Shown piece after piece: positions 1-10,789 of a stretch of DNA of 64,000 nucleotides. A program made the translations under genes and the position numbers. The stretch comes from Tethya wilhelma (Eukaryota; Porifera; Demospongiae; Tethyida; Tethyidae). Each line of letters begins with the position of its first letter. The stretch's first letter is position 1. A model generated the notes under the pieces. The model ran no database searches, was not told where the DNA came from, and worked only from the letters and a program-made list of their open reading frames with translations. The stretch lies in contig CAXIPT010000003.1 of assembly GCA_964030475.1 (NCBI GenBank), positions 8,092,663 through 8,156,662 of the forward strand, read 5' to 3'.

Positions 1-1386
1 ATAGCCTCTATTTGGAGAGCCCTGCTCAGGTTGTCAGTGTGACGTAGTAGCATTTCTGCTAGTGATGCAGCATAATAGTACTAGAATGTTCCCATTTGAG
101 CTGCTACTCCTTGAATACGAGCTTTGATTTCAGTTTCCTTACACTCATCATAGCTCTCTTCCCATAGCTCTTGCAAACAGTGTAATTGTCCAAAACACTT
201 TTCAGTGAATCGGCACGCACAGCACCCTAATACCTGGAGAGCCAGGATGGATTTCTGCTTTCAACCTCTTGAAAATAGCATCACGTTTCGGGGAGTACTT
301 TATTAGCTTACAGATTTCGTATGTAGTATCCATTGTATTCTTTAGAGCAGGGATGTTCCTAATGGTATCACTCACAGCAAGGTTTAACGCATGGCCGTAG
401 CAATGAGTGTAAAAGGCACGAGGCTCTTCAGCTTGTATTTGCTTAGCTACACCTGATTTTGCACCTGACATAGTGCTTGCTCCATCATAGCACTGCCCTC
501 GAAGGGCATGAATGTCTAGGTTCAGCATTAGTAGAACATCCTTTAGAGCGGTCACTATTGTTGCTGCATCGGTCTTATCCAGCTGATAAAGACCCACAAG
601 CTCTTCATGGGCAAAAAGTTCATCATCTACATGACGCAAGACCATTACGAGCTGCTCCTTATTGCTACTGTCAGTTGTTTCATCGGCCATCAATGTCAGG
701 TAAGGTGAGCTTCGTAGTTGTGTGGCTATCTCCCTGAGGCATGTATGAGCCATCAGTTGAATCATTTTATTTTGAATGTCTTTTGAGGTATAGGTCTCGT
801 TTTTCCTCTTGAGCCATTCAACAATTGCGAGATTGTCCTCTGCTCTGAGATGGAGCAATTGCATGAAGTTGCTATTGCTTTCTGTCCCATCACCTTTCAC
901 CGGAAGGCCCTGTCGAGCAGCAAATCTCAGATTTTGCAGTATGGTCAATAAAATCCGCCTGTTCATGGGCTTCTTTGATGCATGGCCAATGTCAAGGAGC
1001 TCATCAATTGGTTTACATTGACTGGGAGTGCAGAGTGAGCTTCAATATGGTGATCAGAGGCTTTGTGTTTTCGTATTTTGCTCAGCCCATCCTTCCAATT
1101 GACTCAATCTACAGCAAAAGGAAAATGTTAATGATAAAACATGCACTAATTCAGTATGGACCTCTGATTGTATGTGTATAAAACTTACAAATGCTGGGTC
1201 AGGCCGCTTGGAGTGCAAAATCTTCTGTTGTACAGCTACCACACAGGTGTGGCACAGAACATCTCGCTCAGAATCATAGTGTAGAAAGGGATAATCCACA
1301 AAACAACTAGCTTGACAAGACCTTTCTAACTTTCGCTTTGGAAAAGAAAACCCAGTCGATGGGTGAAAAGGTCCCTCTTCCATCAT
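1..1386 (-). pseudogene. hAT-family transposase pseudogene (TTF zinc finger, DUF4371-like), C-terminus cut by window edge
   Basis: Transposase related to vertebrate ZMYM1-like proteins that move hAT DNA transposons. The N-terminal exon (1386 to about 1190) holds a TTF-type zinc finger with paired Cys (CQASC, LCHTC). It ends at GTAAGT, and an 80-base intron-like stretch with a CTGTAG acceptor follows. The main block (966-202) has the family motifs RFAARQGLPV, MADETTD, LRGQCYDGASTMSG and THCYGHALNLAV. The frame changes near 1010 and again near 215. From about 195 to 1 a third frame still reads the family sequence (LQELWEE, LRHTDNLS), with an in-frame TAG near 98. At least two frameshifts and stops make it inactive. 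A G/C-rich stretch at 1595-1640 on the minus strand begins CAGGGCCGGCTATGG and is probably the 5' terminal repeat. Confidence 0.85.
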
Positions 1387-1589
1387 GCATCAAAGATCAT
1401 GCATGCTTCACACACTGTGATCGTGAGTGTCATGCGCACGTCACGTGATCAGTAAGATCGATTCAAAGGTCAAAGTGTACAATATCTAGCGCTACCAAGT
1501 CACATAAAATGAAACAGAGAAACACTGAAGTGCTAATAAGCAGCAGGCGAGGGTAGAAGTCAAGAAAGTCTGAAGGAGTGTCCATGGAA

Positions 1590-1640
1590 CTGGGTAGGCC
1601 ATGGCCCCTCTGGCCCCCCTCCATAGCCGGCCCTGCACAG
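1590..1640 (-). repeat. Probable 5' terminus of the hAT element
   Basis: Read on the minus strand this G/C-rich block starts CAGGGCCGGC and continues into runs of G. hAT elements typically begin with CAG and a G-rich terminus, and the transposase starts about 250 bases further in. The partner terminus lies outside the window, so the assignment is inference. Confidence 0.4.
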
Positions 1641-1808
1641 GCTTGAAAATTCTAGCAGTCCACTACACCATGAAAAACTGCAAAACTAAGACTAAGACTA
1701 AAGACTAAAGAGATAAACAAAGCCAGAACAAATGATGAAAAGCCTAATGCCGAGGATGATGGTACTCAGGTAAGTAAAGTCAGTCATTGTGATGACATTG
1801 TCGATACA

Positions 1809-2986
1809 ACTATTGATTTAGAATCAGCAGTTGCTATGCTCAATAGTGATCAAAGACATGTGTATGAAAATGTGAAAGCCCACTTCATGCATTTGCAAAG
1901 ACATGAGAATGACCAATGTCATTGTGACTTGAAACCACTCCACATGTTCATTAGTGGTGTAGGGGGGACAGGGAAGTCATTCCTCATCCAAACTATCAAG
2001 AAAATGATAGTATCCCTGTGGCCTGATACTGAACGTACTTGCAGCACCTACTGGTTTAGCTGCATTCAATGTTGGTGGTGTAACTGTACACCGTCTCTTT
2101 AGACTTCCTGTTGAGCATGAAGGTAAAACAGCAGGGTACTGGCCACTGTCAAAAGACCTCCACAAACTGCTTAAGACCACCTTTAAAAACACAAAAGCTT
2201 TTATTGTCGATGAGATCTCCATGGTTTCTTCTCTCAATTTAGGCTATGGAAGACGATGCTATTCTTTGGAGATGTGCTCCGATTACAGCCAGTCAATGGC
2301 AATCCTGTTTTTGAAAGAATTCAGAAATCCCTCACACTTAGGCTAGGCTGTGCAACCTCTGTAAACATATGGAGGGATTCAGTTGTTTACGATGAGTTGA
2401 CTATAAATGAGCATCAAAGAAATGATGTTCAATACAGTCAGCTTTTGCAATCTGTAAGGTGTGGTTTTCCTACAAGTACAACACTTGACGTGTTGAAGGG
2501 GAGAGTAATCAATGTTTCAATTGTTAATAAGATTCATGGGCTAGAAAAATCTGGCGAAACACCTGTGTGTTTGTTCCCCACTAGAAAAGCTTGTGATGAG
2601 TTGAACCAACAAATGCTCCGTAGCCTTCCATCTGAAGTTGTGGCATTCATGACCATAAACTTACTTTTCACCCTCTCATCATCATATGGTTTGTCTATTC
2701 TATCAAACTTCACTGTAATTGAGGTCATGGACACCTTTGTTACCGTACCAATTGCACCATTTACCTGGCCGGCTTTAGTATCAAGGTTACGACTCATTTT
2801 GGCATGGCCATTACTATCCACAAATGTCAAGGCCTGTCTTTAGAATGTGCCATAGTAGACCTCTCTGAGGATGTTTTCAGTCCTGGAATGGCGTATGTTG
2901 CATTGTCACGGGTTAAATCCTTGACAGGCCTCTACCTCTCAGCATTTCTCCCCAGTTCCATCATTGTTAGTGAGTGCGTGAAGTGA
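1809..2986 (+). pseudogene. PIF1-type helicase pseudogene of a Helitron-like element, with internal inversion
   Basis: PIF1-superfamily helicases drive rolling-circle Helitron transposition. The sequence shows Walker A (GVGGTGKS, about 1957), then in a shifted frame AAPTGLAAFNVGG, Walker B IVDEISMVS (about 2200), GDVLRLQPVNG (about 2262) and the C-terminal signature TIHKCQGLSL with GMAYVALSRVKSL (2810-2925). Breaks: a frameshift near 2040, loss of roughly 15-20 codons near 2240, and replacement of the segment before TIHKCQG by its reverse complement at about 2645-2800 (listed separately). The frame then runs into an OTU protease region. The helicase is dead but the order of motifs is unmistakable. 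No Rep/HUH domain is visible upstream, so the element is 5' truncated. Confidence 0.85.
2645..2800 (-). other. Inverted internal segment of the PIF1 helicase gene
   Basis: On the minus strand this block reads the conserved helicase motif RNLDTKAGQVNGAIGTV, followed by VKFDRIDKPYD and RVKSKFMV. In PIF1-like Helitron helicases this stretch belongs just upstream of TIHKCQGLSL, on the same strand as the rest of the gene. Here both flanks (PSEVV at about 2630; TIHKCQG at 2810) are on the plus strand. About 35 residues normally found before RNLDTK are absent, so inversion was accompanied by deletion. The hexamer TGGCAT occurs at both breakpoints. Confidence 0.85.
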
Positions 2987-3775
2987 AAGAAAAGTTCAGA
3001 AATGATCTACCACAGTACCCCCAGTCTAAATGTGGTGGAAGGTGTAAGCTAAGTGTCAATGGTGATAGCATGGTCATAGCCTCAAAGGCTAGAAAAATTG
3101 TAAAGATGGCCACTGATCAGATAGCTGGTAGGAAGCGTAATTGTCCCGACTCTCAACAAAACAGTAACTGTAAGAGAGTTTGCACGAATGAAGATTACGA
3201 GCCTAACAGACTTGGTGTGTGGCCTTTTAGTTACAATCCTGTCAGTGCAGACTGGCAGCGTAGTGTGTGTGCCCAACTGAGGTTGACATTTAGGCGTGCA
3301 AGTACTATCACACCAGGTGGTCCAACTGTTGCTCTGAGACGCCCTGACACTAGAACACTAGGGGGGATGGGAATTGTCTTTTTAGGGCTTTTTCTCATGT
3401 CATTACTGGGTCTCAGACTCAATACAGTGCATTACAAAATGCAATCACTACCCACATGGAAGGAAATGATGATTTGTTCATGTCCAATTACTATGTTGGC
3501 ATAAATGCCAACTATGATAATGTGCATGAGTATCTTGCTGACACTTACATGGGAAGGGATGGAGAGTGGGGCACTGCTGTAGAGATGTTTGCACTGGCTC
3601 ATTTGCTCAACACACACATCTTTTCATACAGTAGGCAAATTGCCACATGGCAGCTTCACTCTCCTAGCCATGTAGATCCCTCTCTGATGGACCACGAGTG
3701 ATTCAGATCGTGTGATATTTGTTTACCATACTGGTGATCACTTCAAAGTAGTTCGAGGAATTGTATCATAAAATT
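2974..3775 (+). pseudogene. OTU-type cysteine protease region fused downstream of the PIF1 helicase
   Basis: OTU domains are deubiquitinase-like cysteine proteases carried by some Helitrons. A basic linker (2974-3200) follows the helicase. The OTU fold then begins with GDGNCLFRAFSHVITGS near 3363, which contains the catalytic Asp and Cys. It continues through HLLNTHIFSY (about 3600) and ends with VYHTGDHFKVVRG (3722-3760), which supplies the catalytic His. All three catalytic positions survive, but in different frames: one break falls at a run of six G (3361-3366) and another near 3700. These look like homopolymer-length or single-base indels, so the domain may have decayed only recently. A functional protein cannot be made from this copy as it stands. 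Confidence 0.8.
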
Positions 3776-3909
3776 ACTACTGTTATGACCACCTATATCT
3801 GCTGTGCATTATATAGGGGAGGAATGGGGAGAAATATAATGCACACGAAATTTGATAGTATCCATAATGTTCATGTTACAAAATTTATTTGCAATGAGCA
3901 CTCAGACAT

Positions 3910-4811
3910 GATTGAACAAGATAGGAATGGTTGTTAGATTGAGCGTGTTCATTTCACAGTGTCACATATGTTCATATCTGTAGCTCAATGACATTGTAAA
4001 CACAGGAATGAACTTGCTCAATCTAACAACCATTCCTATCTTGTTAGCTCACTTTTTTATGATTTGGCCATTCCTATGTTTGCATTACATTTCTAATGTT
4101 TTTTGTACTTGTTTGTTCTATTTTTTTCGAATAATTGTTTATAATATCAGTGGAATTTAGTCTTTTGCCTGAGCAGAGAACTTGCCAACCACCTACCAGT
4201 CACAGACATGCCTTGCAGACAGCTGAAACTCTGAAATCTCAAGCTGAAAATGTGATTTATGTCCATTATATGTGTGTTTTGTTGAACACAGAGAAAGAGA
4301 GGAGGACAGAACCAGAACTCAGTGCATACTTGCAATAGATTCCAAATAACGCCCACTTGAATATGGAAAGGGTCGTTAGACTAACTAGCTAATGAATAAT
4401 GCATGAGTGTAGAAATCAATGGCCGCCATATGGAGAAAGCGCTTTTCGCCTTGTATCTAGCGACTCAATGAGAGACGATTGCAAAAGCGATTGAAGACAA
4501 AGAAACCAAGTTTATTCGTTCAAGAATCAGCTTCTGAAGCGAGCAGTCTCTGAGAAAACCCTTGCCAACATAGAAGAATAAGAAGAAGATGATGGAGAAA
4601 ATTGGAGGTTTGGCATATTTTAGTTTGGTACTTTAGCGATGGTTTTAGGCCATGTTTTTGGGCTCATTAGAAAGAGAAAGAGCTAAATAATAGCTTAAGA
4701 AGCCTTTTAGTGCCAAGCGCTCAGTTTTTGCAGAGTTATTAGCGTGAATATTTGTATTGCGCTAATGGACCATCCGTGCCATTCCTATGTACCCAGTACT
4801 ACCGTACTGGG
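3910..4811 (-). repeat. Composite hairpin repeat, copy 1 (inverted relative to the copies near 59.5 and 61.1 kb)
   Basis: The right edge (4792-4811) is the imperfect hairpin that reads CCCAGTACGGTAGTACTGGG on the minus strand. A block shared with 59504-60010 and 61061-61530 follows (landmarks: GAGCGCTTAGCACTAAAAGG-like, ATGGCCGCCAT, a TTC-rich run). The left part holds a near-perfect 30-base inverted repeat (AACAAGATAGGAATGG... at 3917 against its complement ending near 4050). No coding capacity or transposase is visible; probably a non-autonomous element. Confidence 0.7.
3917..4050. repeat. Near-perfect inverted repeat (about 30 bp arms, 70 base loop)
   Basis: Left arm 3917-3947 and right arm 4016-4050 are complementary over about 30 bases (AACAAGATAGGAATGGTTGT and its complement). 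The same arm sequence, slightly diverged, forms the stems at 60372-60475 and 62421-62556. Confidence 0.8.
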
Positions 4812-4930
4812 AATACTGTATAGCCAAAATATTTGGCACGAAACAAAATTAACAGGACTTATAGCTAGTTAGCCTTTCTATACTGATCAAGTCTCATCTG
4901 CATACCTATAGCTAGCCTTGCTATACTGAT

Positions 4931-4993
4931 CTGCATACTGTGTACTGTTTACTGTATACTGTATACTGTATACTGTGTACTGTGTACCATGTA
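4931..4993. repeat. 7-bp tandem repeat (ACTGTAT)n
   Basis: About nine units of ACTGTAT/ACTGTGT in a row. No gene is recognised in the surrounding 4812-5518 interval, which is AT-rich. Confidence 0.8.
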
Positions 4994-5518
4994 CTGCCTA
5001 TAGCTATTTAGCCTTGTAAGTCTCATCTGCATATTAGCCTGTATTTTTTAGTACTACCGTAAATAACGAAATTTTGTGTTAAAATTTTTTTCTTCAACGA
5101 CTACGAAAAATTTTCAAAATGAAATTTTCATGATTTACAGTAGTTACCAAATTTCTGGCTATACAGTACATAATAATTTATACCACATTGGGTTAAGTGT
5201 CACCTCTCCGCACTTAAATGTATGTATGACACTGTATGATATTATATTATGCGGATTGAGTTTGCTATGTGCTCAATGATTATTGATATCAAAGTCGGTA
5301 TGATCATGCATACAGTACATATGATATACAGTACATGTGTAAAGGTCGTAACAAAATTAAAGCGGAGCAACTAATGAGTCCCGCCGCTATAATATTATTG
5401 AAATGAGGGACAAAAGGTTTAATATTACTAATTACCCTTTAGGGCCCATATTTATAACCGGGAAATAGATCAGATAATGATTCAATGCGGATGCACAGGC
5501 TGAATGACTAACACTTAC

Positions 5519-5651
5519 GCTTGCCTCCTGGTGCTAGTGTGGAGCTAGATTCTTTTCTTTCAGTAGAACTAGTAGTAGAAACATTTTCTAAAGCATCTAG
5601 ACACTTATTCCATTGGCCATTTTTAGCTAGTTTGTCCAGGGGGCTAAGCAT
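5519..5651 (-). CDS. Possible short first coding exon, unknown protein
   Basis: On the minus strand an ATG (5651-5649) opens a 44-codon reading frame (starts MLSPLDKLAKNGQW, then a Ser/Thr-rich stretch) that runs straight into a consensus donor, GTAAGT, at 5518. Ser/Thr-rich N-terminal exons ending at a donor occur in host and transposon genes here. No downstream exon was identified between 5518 and 4812 and I do not recognise the peptide, so it may be coincidental. Confidence 0.3.
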
Positions 5652-5739
5652 TCTGCCATGATGTCTGCACTCTCAATGTGCTCTGATGGTTTGTATGCGC
5701 ACGCGCATAAGTGTGCACGATCATGACGATCGGCACTTA

Positions 5740-5950
5740 GGGTCAAAAGTCATTGGAAACTGGGTGGGCATTTAACAGGGTCAAAGTTTATTGGAGACTG
5801 GCGCTTAGCCGGGTCAAAGGTCACTGGAAACTGGGCAGGGTCAAAGTTTATTGGAGACTGGCACTTAGAGGGGTCAAAGGTCAAAACTTTTTTTTTTGGA
5901 GACTGGATGTTGGAGATTGGCGCTTAGTGGGGTCAAAGGTCAAAACATTG
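5740..5950. repeat. Degenerate minisatellite, about 30-60 bp units
   Basis: Four to five imperfect copies of a unit containing GGGTCAAAGTTTATTGGAGA and CTGGCGCTTAG, at 5746, 5780, 5830 and 5875-5945, with one T-run expansion near 5890. An ORF runs through it only because the unit lacks stops. The rest of 5652-6404 shows nothing gene-like. Confidence 0.75.
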
Positions 5951-6404
5951 GCAGTGTAACATTAGCACGTGGCGCAACCTTCAGGGCCACCATACATTAA
6001 GCTTCGAACTAGCTCCACCAGCCAACCTGCAAACACATTTTCATGCATTTCACTATACAAACTCACCCATATAATATTTTAGGAGTAATTTTTTGTGTTG
6101 TGTTTTTTTTCAAGTGCTTGCAGTCAGTGTTTTTCAAAGAATACTCTTTGATGTGGTCTAATTTCCAGTCACTTGTACGAAGACAACTTCCAGTGACTAA
6201 GTAAAATGATCTCCAGCATCTCCTGAACACTTTCATTTTATAGTAGTCTTGGACACACCCCTTCATGATTCACTAATTATATTAGCTCTAGGTAAATCTC
6301 CACCCACTCAAATAACTCCAATCTTAATTCTGAACTGCCCTTTCTCATTTTCTAGATCTGCCACATTATGTGACCGTGTAGAAAAAAAGTAACTGAGCGT
6401 GGAC

Positions 6405-6426
6405 ACTATAGTCCATTTATGTTGAC
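6405..6426 (+). repeat. Left member of a 22-bp inverted pair (partner 11030-11051)
   Basis: ACTATAGTCCATTTATGTTG and its continuation match the reverse complement of 11030-11051 with two differences. The pair brackets the hAT, gypsy and mariner remnants and may be the termini of a larger original element. Confidence 0.5.
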
Positions 6427-6500
6427 ATCAGCTCCCCCGCGTTCATAGTCGCTTGCCTGACAGGATGTCCATACTTTGATATCTAAAGAGATCTACGCGT

Positions 6501-8030
6501 ATGCGTGATGATGAGTCTGCCACTGAAGATAACTCAAGGTAAGTACAACCAAAATAAAATATTATAATACAATACATTATTGATTTTGTAAATTTATTAA
6601 TGTATCTATGTGTACACTACTAACACTATCACAGTAATCCTAGTCCCAGTGGACTGTCTTTAGAAGCACACTCAAAACGGCCGAAAGTTGAGGAGTCTCT
6701 TTCTGTGGCAGCAATGGATATCGCTGAATTGTCTAAGAGAGCAAATGTGGCTGAGCATGAAAAGTACCACTTTATCAATCACCACTTTTCTCCTGATGCC
6801 TCGCACAAGTTCCCTAGACCTAGTTGTAGTACTTCAGGTAGTGGTAGCACCAATGGCTGGTGAGATATCCCTGGCTTTCTTTACAGTAAGCAAGAAGATG
6901 GTGGTTATTGTCTTCCCTGTGTGTTCTACTCAAGTAAGAACTTTCGTGTTCAAGCTGGGGTGCTTGTCAGCAAAGCTCTCACTGACTTTAAGCATGCTAT
7001 TGATATGACGAAGCTGAAGAGAAGGACTACCACAAGGAAGCTGTGGTGAAGATGGATGCCTTTCTGCAGGTGATGAGTTGCCAACAAGAGAGCATATCCA
7101 TCCAATTAAACAATACAGCCAAGGAGCTTGTTGCATGGAACAGAAAGAAGCTACAGTCTATCATTGACACCATAATCTTGTGTGGCCGGCAGAACATACC
7201 ATTGCGTGGTCATCGTGATTCTCGTACAGACTTGGAGCAAGATGAATGTGGGCAGCATGGGAACTTCTGGGCAATCCTTCAGTTCTGTATCTCAGCTGGT
7301 ATTGCAGACATGATGCTTGACTTCATAAGGAAGCATGATCTTGATCCCACCAAGTTACGTGGGCAAGCCTACGATGGGGCTGACAATATGTCAGGCAAAG
7401 TGAATGGTGCTGCAGCACGTATCACTTCTCAATTTCCTCTCGCTCTCTATTTACACTGTGCCTTTCACTGTCTAAATTTGGCTGTTGTTACCTCACTCAA
7501 GGAGGTTGCAGTACGGAATATGATAGGTGTTGTGAATAGAGTTTCAGTATTCTTCTCTGCACATCGCAAACGACAGAAGAAGCATGAAGAAGCAATTGAA
7601 ACCACACAGCCCGAGTTATCCATTCGTAAGTTGAAGGACCTCTGACGAACAAGGTGGATTGAGAGAATAGACGCTCTGTAGAGATTTCAGCAACTTCACC
7701 CCTCAATCGCTGCATGTATGGAAACCATTTCCACTGAAGGAGTAAGAAATTGGACCACTGAGTCAGTAACTGATGCTACCACTCTTCTGTTATCCATTAG
7801 GACAACTGATTTCATCAGTGCTCTAGTCATCGCCACACCATGCTTGAAGTATCTATTGGGTCTAACCCGAAGTCTTCAAGCAGAAGCAAAAGACATTGCA
7901 CAGGCTGTATCTGAGATCAACAGTGTGAAGGCGACCTTACACAAAGTAAGAGATAATGTCGAAGTTAATCACAGGGAGTGGTTTGCTGATGTTGAAAAGT
8001 TGTGTGCTGACATTAACGTTGAGCCATCTC
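6501..8030 (+). pseudogene. hAT-family transposase pseudogene (p52rIPK/DUF4371 type), truncated by a gypsy LTR
   Basis: A short first exon (ATG at 6501, donor after 6538) splices in phase to 6635 across a 96-base intron. A TTF-like zinc region follows (IPGFLYSKQEDGGYCLPCVFY) with an in-frame stop before it. The DUF4371/hAT core follows (HRDSRTDLEQDECGQHGNF, LRGQAYDGADNMSGKVNGAA, YLHCAFHCLNLAVV, VFFSAHRKRQ). The segment that normally carries the DETTD motif is missing between the second and third motifs, an internal deletion. Stops at 7643 and 7678 and frameshifts near 7030 add to the damage. The frame ends at 8030 exactly where a gypsy LTR begins, so the hAT gene was the insertion target. The C-terminal dimerisation domain is lost. 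Confidence 0.85.
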
Positions 8031-8191
8031 TGTAATATCGTGGGTCTTGAACTAAGAGCGAATCCTACTGGTTGCAAAGTTGACTGTATCACTTTCAATA
8101 ATAATGATAATAATGCAAGCATGTCTAAAAGATCATGTATTTAAGGTCATGACACAAATAACTCTAACCGGAAATTATGTACGCCATTACA
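8031..8191 (-). repeat. Ty3/gypsy LTR (3' LTR of a minus-strand element)
   Basis: 161 bases, starting TGTAAT and ending ATTACA, closely matching the LTRs at 31086 and 35161. It abuts hAT coding sequence on the left and the 3' coding end of a gypsy polyprotein on the right (reading the minus strand). Confidence 0.9.
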
Positions 8192-8868
8192 TCTCCTTCC
8201 TTAAGAAGAGTACATAAATTCACAAAAAACAAAACAATACACAAACAGTACCATACTGTAGCACAACACAAAAATTATACACAAAAACATTAGTGGGCAA
8301 AGTCATGAAAATAGTCAGGTCGAGTACAAGTACGTGAGGGGTACCGTCTCGTTACAGGTTCCAATCTTGGATCTGGCGGAGCCGGAGGAGGAGCATCAGT
8401 TTCATTACTCCCAGTAGTTACTGGATCACCATCAACTGGAATAGTAACAAAATCGTCACTGTCAGTAGAGTCAATACTCCTAGTTCTCAGTTGATCTTGG
8501 TGACATCTCCAAATACGACCATCCTCCAGTCGAACGTGGTATGAAACAGGACCAGAAATCTTTGTGATGGTTCCCCTATCTCCTCCACTCCGATTCTTGA
8601 CATAAACTTGAGTACCAACTTGAAACTGTCACTTTTTAGCATGAGAATCGTGGTTTTGTTTTTGAACTTGTTGTTTAGACACAACTCGAGATCTCTTCTG
8701 ATCCATAGTAGGTCTTAACAAATCCAGCTTTGTTCGCAAATTCCTACCAAACATCAGTTCAGCTGGGGCAACCCCCGTTGTTGATTGCGGTGTGATTTGA
8801 TATGCCATAAGCACTCTTGAAATACGATCAATCAATGAATCTTTGGCATTCTGTTTCTTCAGACCTTC
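8192..8868 (-). pseudogene. 3' end of a Ty3/gypsy pol gene (integrase C-terminus), truncated at an assembly N
   Basis: On the minus strand the sequence reads the end of a retrotransposon integrase (RVLMAYQITPQSTTGVAPAE, LMFGRNLRTKLDLL), then the SH3-like tail (QVYVKNRSGGDRG, VRLEDGRIWRCHQDQL) and a Pro-rich end (PPPAPPDPGLEPV). It is nearly identical to 34500-35058 in the fuller element. A premature TGA lies in HDSHAKK. Sequence upstream of 8868 is missing because of the single N at 8869, where an unrelated repeat begins. The element is one LTR plus about 0.7 kb of coding sequence. Confidence 0.9.
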
Positions 8869-8869
8869 C
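8869..8869. other. Single N, probable collapsed assembly gap
   Basis: The gypsy integrase reading frame stops exactly here and an unrelated repeat starts on the next base, so the flanks may not be adjacent in the genome. Confidence 0.7.
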
Positions 8870-8985
8870 NGAAGTAGTCATGTGCCGAAATTGAGACCAT
8901 GCCTTGTTCCAATACTTTTTACCTCACTGCCCATTCCTACACTACTTATTTTTTTTGAAATTTTTACTACTTGTTTGTAACTATA
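8870..8985 (+). repeat. Inverted-repeat family arm (GTAGTCATGTGCC... ACTACTTGT)
   Basis: About 110 bases starting AGTAGTCATGTGCCGAAATT and ending TTTTTACTACTTGT. The same arm occurs at 16530, 20196, 21708, 22595, 22886 and 35321. No inverted partner is adjacent here. Confidence 0.8.
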
Positions 8986-8998
8986 GACCAACAGAATT

Positions 8999-10464
8999 AT
9001 GGGGAGACAAGGAAAAAGGCTGTCTGGTATGGCCAGGAGAATTGTTTACAATGTGTCAGAGTTTTTGAAGTTGGAAAAAAGGGCAGGTAGGGCCATCAAC
9101 CGTATGAATGTAACAGAACGAGTAGCCCAAGCCTGTCAACTAAGCATTCTCCACTGTAATTGGCATCAATCGGCAAGGAACGTGTAAAAGCCAGCATCCT
9201 TTACTACACCAAAGAAGGGGTACTCTACTGACAGAAGCTGGTTTATTATTGACGACTTCAACAAGCAAGCCATCAGAAGATGTGTATACAGGTTTTATGA
9301 AAATCATCAGTACCCAACACTGGATAGTCTTCTGTCAGAGTTGAAGGCCAAACAACTCTTCGATGGTGGTAGGTGCACTCTTCACAAGCTACTAAAGGAG
9401 ATGGGATTTAAATACCGAAGGCATGATAATAAGCAGTACATCTATGAGCAACCTCATGTAACCCAGCAAAGACACGCTTATCTCAGAGAAATGAGGGCAA
9501 ACAGAAAGTCTGAGCACCCTAGGCCTGTAGTCTTTATAGATGAGACATGGTGCAATTCTCACCATGGTCGCACTCGTATGTGGGTCGACAGTGATGGTAA
9601 TGGAAGATTCAAACATCCCTCAGGCAAGGGTCCACGTCTCATCATTGTGCACGATGGAGCATCTGCTGGGTGGATTGCAAATGCTGGTCTCATTTTCAGG
9701 TCCAAGACGAAAAGTGGTGACTACCATACAGAAATGAATGCAGAACACTTTTTAGACTGGTTCGAGAATCAGCTTTGATTCCTGTAGGTTCATTGATAGT
9801 CATGGACAATGCGTCCTATCATAACACACAAGTCGAGAAGATTCCCACCAAGAGCAGCAAGAAGGACGAAATGAGAGAATGGCTCACTAAACACGAGATT
9901 GAGTTAGAAGAGAGTGACCTAAAAGTGGACTTGATGAAGAAGATCACAGATGCTGCTCCAAACAAGGAATACTGGACAGATGCTATTGCTGCCAAGTTCA
10001 CACACAAAATCATACGACTTCCTGTGGCTCATCCTGAGTTAAACCCTATCAAGCTTGCCTGGTCAGTGGTAAAAGGGTATGTAGCCAAGAACAACCAAAA
10101 GTTCACAATGATGAAAGAAGTGGAGAAGTTTGTGCCTGAGGCAATGGCAACTGTTACACCAACTATGTGGAGGAAATTCTGTGAACACACAGAAAAAGTA
10201 GAAGAAGAGTACTGGAAGAGTGATGTTTTAATAGAGAATGCCATGGAGGAGATTTTGATTGAAGTTGGCAACAGCAGTGATAGTGATGATGAATCGAGTG
10301 ATGAAGAAGTTGAAGCTGATGAAGATGATCGTCTCATTGAGCCTGCTGTAATTCCTATAAAGACAAAACCATCTTGTAGTAAACAACTCCTTCTAGAGCC
10401 TGCTACTGCTGGGACGAACTACAAGTTTTCTCCTGAATTTCTAGAAGCAGTACTACCTTTATGA
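8999..10464 (+). pseudogene. IS630/Tc1-mariner superfamily transposase, frameshifted and with a mutated catalytic residue
   Basis: A DDE transposase of an invertebrate group related to Tc1/mariner. It starts at MGRQGKRLSGMARR (8999), a helix-turn-helix region. The frame shifts near 9165 (the continuation reads GKERVKASILYYTKEGY). Catalytic Asp 1 is in VVFIDETWCNSHHGR (9525). A second shift at 9775 precedes LIVMDNASYHN, which holds Asp 2. The third carboxylate should be the E of NPIE; here the sequence is PELNPIKLAW (about 10035), so Lys replaces Glu. The D2-to-third-position spacing is about 85 residues, much longer than classical DD34E, as in this invertebrate group. The acidic C-terminal tail (SDSDDESSDEE) is intact to the stop at 10464. 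Two frameshifts and E-to-K make it inactive. Confidence 0.88.
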
Positions 10465-10789
10465 TCGATGAGAGTGTACATTATTTCAATTCCGTTTGCA
10501 ACCTACTTAACTCAGCTTCAGTTTGACTTTTTATGTCATATAATTTCATTTTATATATTATACCCACTGTAGCTATAGAAATTCAGTTGTTCTATTTATT
10601 CATCATCTTCAGCACAGCTAAAGTAACAAACAGGATGATGGCCTGGGGTTGACACAGCCTGCATGCAGGAAGCAAACAAATAAGACCATATTTAATTTTG
10701 GTGAAAAATGCTTACTTAACTGCTTGACTTACTGTAACAGTTTTGTGAATTACTAGTCTAAGATGCACAAATGACCACTGAGATTCTGC

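Noticed and set aside
477..737. Plus-strand ORFs at 477-1181
   Set aside because: Antisense shadows of the hAT transposase.
2256..2843. Single 195-codon plus-strand ORF across the helicase
   Set aside because: Its C-terminal third is the wrong strand of an inverted helicase segment and not real protein sequence.
5753..5959. 68-codon ORF with repeated KVYWRLAL
   Set aside because: Translation of the minisatellite; repeat units lack stops.
9819..10337. Minus-strand ORFs opposite the mariner transposase, including a Ser-rich one
   Set aside because: Antisense shadows; the Ser run mirrors the acidic Asp/Glu tail.
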